Shown one piece after another: positions 19,186 to 23,317 of a DNA stretch of 23,317 nt. The notes beneath the pieces are model-generated. The model saw only the letters and a program-made list of their open reading frames with translations, searched no databases and was not told the origin of the DNA. The position numbers and the translations under genes are program-made. The DNA comes from Ophiothrix spiculata. Taxonomy: Eukaryota; Echinodermata; Ophiuroidea; Amphilepidida; Ophiotrichidae. Position 1 is the stretch's first letter, and each line of letters begins with the position of its first letter. Location of the stretch: assembly GCA_000969725.1 (NCBI GenBank), contig JXSR01S034780.1. The stretch is one strand, 5' to 3'.

Positions 19186-19634
19186 TACACACTTAAAAAT
19201 AGGTAGTCAAAAATTTGACTAGTTTGGGTGGTCATTTCAAAATAACCCTAAATGAAGTCAAATGTGTTTACTTTAACCCAATCATGAGTCATTTCTTATT
19301 GTGTAAAAATGACCATCGAAAATAGTCATTTTGAAATAAACCTAGAATGTAGTCATACTGTCACTTTTGTAACTTTGTTCCGAAGTAATTTTTTTTAAAG
19401 TAAACGACCCCTGAATGTATTCATTTTTGACCAACAATTATTTATTTTCAAAAGAGGTCATTTTGAAAAATAACCACGAATGTAGTCATTTTCAACTGCA
19501 ATTTGCGTCAGATTTTTGACTAGACCTCTGGGTCAAATTTGACCCCAATGGGTTTGTTGCATAGTTGACCCTGACGAGTGGGTCAAAAATGACTACAATC
19601 TGGTCATTATTGACTACCTATTTTTATGTGTGTA
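19186..19634. mobile_element. 449-bp inverted-repeat element with GTCATTTTGA-type repeats
   Basis: The ends TACACACTTAAAAATAGGTA (19186) and TACCTATTTTTATGTGTGTA (to 19634) are inverted, with 23 of 24 positions matching when extended. The interior repeats a GTCATTTTGAAATAAACC-like unit several times with different spacing, along with AATGTAGTCAT motifs. A 16-bp perfect palindrome GGGTCAAATTTGACCC lies at 19530-19545. The flanks ATACT (left) and GTACT (right) differ by one base and may be a target-site duplication. There is no open frame of note. I infer a non-autonomous DNA transposon. Confidence 0.8.
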
Positions 19635-20639
19635 GTACTCATAAAGTAAAAAAGCACATTGCACTATGAAATGCATTAGAAGAATGTGCACTAAGATTAG
19701 AAATTTTCACAAGATAAAAATGCTTCAATCGATAACAATGACTATTATTTCAAACACTCCTTTACTTTGTCTGCATCAGTTCAATTTCTTGCTCGTAAGT
19801 ATTCGACTGTTACTTTAATTCTTATCCGGAAAATAATATTCTGTGGTGGGCTTTAGAACTTCTTACCAGACTGCTTCTTACGCGTGTATTTCAGAGAAAA
19901 GTAAGATACTTTTTAAGGGTAAGTAATACAAATCTTTTACCATTAACAAAATTAGGACGATGATAAAAAATTATTTACAACTAGCTCAACTGTTGCGCTA
20001 TTGTATTCTCATATAATTCATTATATTTGTAGTATAATACGTACATTATAAGTTTAGTCTGCCAACATTAGAATCGTGATTGGTCAAGGGATCAATCTGA
20101 ATTCGGCGTAGACAAAACACTACGAACCGGGGCGAAGTCATTTATAATATTAGCAACCTTTATAATCCTTTGCTATTCGATGGTAAAACTACCAGCACTG
20201 GCAGAGGATCACAGCTCTGCATAAACTTATCTGGTCAAGACGGATGAAATGTCAGCTCAGCTAACTAAATTACAAATATACTGGTTTTGAAAAACTAATA
20301 AAGTATTGCTGTGTTAGTTTAAAATATGATTGCATGTACAATGAGGCGAAAATCCCAGCGTTTAGACCAGACTCTTCTGTACTATGTATGATATGCATCT
20401 CGTCAAAAAAGAAAGAAAGAAAGCCAAGAAAAGAAACGCACCATGTCTTTAGATCGACAGTGTGTCAATGTGTGATGGTTCTGAACGCTTCCGAAATATA
20501 CATTTTTGCTTTTTCAACACCTCAGTTGTGTAAATTCGTGTAAAATGGATAAGATAGAACGCCCAAAAATCATAACAAGTGCCATACTTAACGATAATGT
20601 CAATGTTTGCTATACAGTTATACTGCATTCCTAAATAAA
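19635..20639. other. Unassigned AT-rich interval
   Basis: I recognise no gene or repeat. A 69-codon frame at 20334-20543 has no features and is not called. Confidence 0.4.
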
Positions 20640-20975
20640 TAGAATAAATACTGGGGATTTATAGTGCGCTATGCCTCCCAGATTTGTAATTCCACTCGGC
20701 CTCTGCACACTTTACAGGTGTTCGCTGGCCACTGTGGCCCAAGTAAGCTTCATTCCACACCAAGCATCATTACAGGTTCTGCGACAACCTCTAGGGGCGC
20801 TGAACCTTGATCAGCCCACATACGCACCATCGCTGCCCGGATCAGCTCCCCGAGTTTCGTACGGGTTTCACGAGACAATTAGCAGTTAGTTCCTTGTCCA
20901 AGGGAATTTCAAGCACACTCAATTTTTTGGCACCGGCGGGGTTCGAACTCGGGACCTTCTGTCACATAGGCCTGT
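20640..20975 (-). mobile_element. tRNA-derived SINE, minus strand, 5'-truncated
   Basis: On the minus strand the element opens with a partial tRNA-like head (GCCTATGTGACAGAAGGTCC) and an intact B box GAGTTCGAACCCC; the A-box half is missing. The body follows: TGTGCTTGAAATTCCCTTGG, ACAAGGAACTAACTGC, and a GC-rich central part. The 3' end reads GCGCACTATAAATCCCCAGT and then a TTTATT-rich tail near 20640. The open frames over it on the plus strand are incidental. It shares the TTCCCTTGGACAAGG block with the fragment at 5713-5825. Confidence 0.75.
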
Positions 20976-22424
20976 TGTACGATGAACATTGAAATCATCG
21001 TAAAGTATTACATTTGTTTTTACACCCAAGTGTGTTTCGGGAATTATATCTAAATAAAATATAATCCGTGTAAAAAGCACTTTAAGTAGAGATCCAAACA
21101 TTACCTCAAGAGTCAAACACTACTTGATATTCAACCATCCACATTCAACAGGTTAACATGGTTCGTCAAGTGAGCCTTGATATTGTTTTCCCTTATTTCC
21201 ATAGACGTTCCTATCACAATAATTTCAAGAGAATGCCTTTGTCACCAGAAAAATTACTAATGGATTGTAATTTGTGGCTGTCCAGCCCGTCCAGCCCGTA
21301 TGATCCGTAAATGCTAGAAACTTCATTTTGCGCTAGCTACAGGTGAAAATACATGTCAAGGTCGTAATTTGCCGAAATTGATTTTTTGACAGATTCAGAA
21401 AATACCAGCGAAGTTTCATTTCAAGAAAATGATAGGAAAGGTGAAATAAATCTTCATATTTTCAAGACAAACAATAGAAAATATAGGACCCACTGATCTT
21501 TAAACGCGTTTATCTCAGTTGTACGTTTTACTCCCTGACAACCTTTGACGGACTATAACTTGAATTCTTGAAATCGAGGAATTAAGGTGTCATTTTAATT
21601 TTTAAAGCATGTTCTTTGCAAATGCTTAAAAAAGTGAAAATGACAAGAGGCGGCATTTACAGCTGGTTTGGGTTTGGATGGTCACATTTGTTCGGCGTCC
21701 AAATTTGGTATCTCTACCCAAACAACTTCAGAATGCATTGTTCGATTTCAACACAATAAATTATCTTTGAAAGCTAATGAAATCATTCATCTTCCACTGA
21801 AATACCTTTGCAATACAATAATAGGAACTGGTCGTTAACAATCACTGATTTTAGATTACACTCTATTTTGACCCAGTCTGTATAATCAATTGAAAACGAC
21901 TTGGATGGCACAATTCTTCCAAAATAAGGTTGGAAACACATTCAAATTCTTTTTGGCGCCCATGTTAAGACCCAAGATGGCCGCTAAAGTATGTACATTA
22001 CCGGGCAAAAAAAAAGGGGTTAAATTGATTTTAATACAGCCTCATAACCAATTAATGTTCAATTAATGTTCAAAATTACTAATACAAATGGCTGTGACAT
22101 AATAAATTGAGCGAAAAAATACGTGCAAACATCAATATTGTATGTAGTTGATTATTGATGATATCAGACGTTTAAAAAAGGGGTTTTGTTCTTTTTAGAT
22201 AGAAATAAACTAATTGGACGGCCATTTTAAATTTGGAAGATCAATATTAACTTCTTTCAAACCAAATGTATTTTACTAAACGGTTACTAAAAATCGAATT
22301 TTGACCAAATAAGCTTAATGTTTTGGAGCTAGTGTTATTCAAAAACTGTACGGTCAGCTTAATACCTGTGATAAAATTGAAGAATTGTCATCTTTGTAGC
22401 GACTTAAACCATAAGGGCCCTAAC
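20976..22424. other. Unassigned interval with scattered short repeats
   Basis: GTCCAGCCC is tandemly duplicated near 21279, and AATTAATGTTC near 22050. CAAGATGGCCGC at 21972 has a weak inverted partner GGCCATTTTAAA near 22220, recalling the CAAGATGGC blocks of the element at 2099-3197. That hints at another decayed inverted-repeat element, but I cannot define its ends. Confidence 0.35.
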
Positions 22425-22933
22425 TACACTGCAAATGGCAGAGAACACGTAGCACGTGTTCAAAACTGTAACACTTTTTAAACACCAAACACGTGTTCAA
22501 TTTGTCAAAAAAACAAGGAATATTCAACATTTGTGAATACAAATTTCGAAAGAATGCATTGTGCATGTTCGTTTGAAATTAGTGTTCGAAAATGTCAATT
22601 GTGAACATAAGTGTTAAAAACTGAACACATAAAAAGTTGCCTGAAGTTTGTGTTCACGTGTTCAAATTGAACACTGTCTCTGGTGTCTGATGTGTTCAAA
22701 TTCAAATGTTTGAACACATGCCAGGTGTTTAAAAAGTGTAATAAATATCAAATATTTGTCAAACTACACATTTATAGGAAATATATGAGCAATGTTGATT
22801 GTTTCTGAAACTGTGAAGAAGTAGCTTTATTATATTATACAAAGTATGCAGTGGGAATGTGTCGTGAGTGTCAAATATACCATTGAAATCTGGCAGAACA
22901 CTAGCGCCTTGCGTTCGGTAAAATTTGCAGTGT
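22425..22933. mobile_element. 509-bp inverted-repeat element, possibly hAT-like
   Basis: The perfect 12-bp ends TACACTGCAAAT and ATTTGCAGTGTA bound a noncoding unit. A second perfect 16-bp inverted pair, ACACTTTTTAAACACC, lies inside at 22471-22486 and 22724-22739. CACGTGTTCAA motifs recur between them (near 22454, 22491 and 22653). CACTGCAAA-type ends are common in hAT-derived miniature elements, but no 8-bp flanking duplication is visible, so the class is uncertain. Confidence 0.6.
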
Positions 22934-23317
22934 AATGGTTAAAGCAATACTATAAGATTTTGATCAAAAATGGTTCATAGTAAAAACAGCATAAATTGAA
23001 GGAATGTGACTATCTAAAACCGTCTTCAAGTGTATTTTGTCAAAAAATTGTTTTTTGTCACTAAAAAATGAATAAACAGGACCATACATGCTTTCCTATA
23101 CAAATACATGTGGAATTAAATTAGGGACACCGAATTTAATTCAACAAATTGCCATAACAGAAAAAGTAAGCATATTTAAGCCAAATCATTTGGATGATAT
23201 TAATATCCACCTAAAACAAACGCGATAAGCTAAAAAAATCAGAAGTTATAAGTGCTTCATTTTTAACACTTTATAGTATTGCTTTAAACAGGAAAAGGCA
23301 ATTTCAGAATATAATAT
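22934..23317. other. Unassigned AT-rich sequence to window end
   Basis: No supported feature. Confidence 0.4.

Noticed and set aside
20671-20889. Overlapping plus-strand frames near 20.7-21.0 kb
   Set aside because: They are antisense to a SINE with a clear B box; the GC-rich SINE body simply lacks stops.
22427-22931. Firm hAT assignment from CACTGCAAAT ends
   Set aside because: The flanks do not show an 8-bp duplication, so only a tentative class is justified.

Overview
This window looks like gene-poor, AT-rich, repeat-dense DNA from a metazoan nuclear genome, probably a marine invertebrate. The phylum cannot be fixed from sequence alone; an echinoderm, hemichordate or lophotrochozoan origin would all fit. 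The reasons are a decayed non-LTR retrotransposon with an apurinic-endonuclease remnant and a reverse transcriptase, several tRNA-derived SINE fragments, many inverted-repeat DNA elements, and no bacterial-style coding density. I found no convincing host gene, rRNA, functional tRNA or CRISPR array. The only long reading frame is the retrotransposon.

Layout. 1-2.1 kb: mostly unassigned AT-rich DNA, with an 85-bp near-perfect hairpin (884-968), a minus-strand tRNA-derived SINE (about 1165-1432) and a 228-bp element with 21-bp perfect inverted ends (1461-1688). 2.1-3.2 kb: a foldback-like inverted repeat whose body carries the palindrome AGCAATTGCT five times. 3.96-5.35 kb: the clearest nest in the window. 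An older dispersed repeat is interrupted at 4154-5259 by a 1106-bp foldback transposon with long inverted arms, each built around 21-bp tandem repeats, and an exact 8-bp target-site duplication. A related copy of the same repeat at 12092-12352 preserves the empty site. The loop of the transposon holds a minus-strand SINE-like sequence. 5.4-8.4 kb: a degenerate SINE at 5713-5825, otherwise nothing recognisable. 8.4-8.66 kb: the 3' end of a CR1/L2-like LINE. 9.3-12.4 kb: three compact palindromic elements (9382-9545, 10115-10236, 11837-11997), a run of 16 G and the second dispersed-repeat copy. 12.6-12.8 kb: copy 1 of another repeat, whose copy 2 lies at 18822-18975 and is probably split by a retroposon-like insert. 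14.25-15.4 kb: a graded tetranucleotide repeat next to an 890-bp foldback element. 15.43-17.88 kb: a 5'-truncated, mutated LINE. 18-19.7 kb and 22.4-22.9 kb: further inverted-repeat elements. 20.64-20.98 kb: a minus-strand SINE.

The functional logic is that of transposons and their non-autonomous relatives. The LINE once supplied target-primed reverse transcription. SINEs of this kind borrow such machinery. The inverted-repeat elements would need a transposase supplied in trans, since no transposase frame is visible here. The most interesting signals are the foldback transposon with its internal empty-site control, and the density of hairpin-forming elements: about eleven independent inverted-repeat structures in 23 kb.
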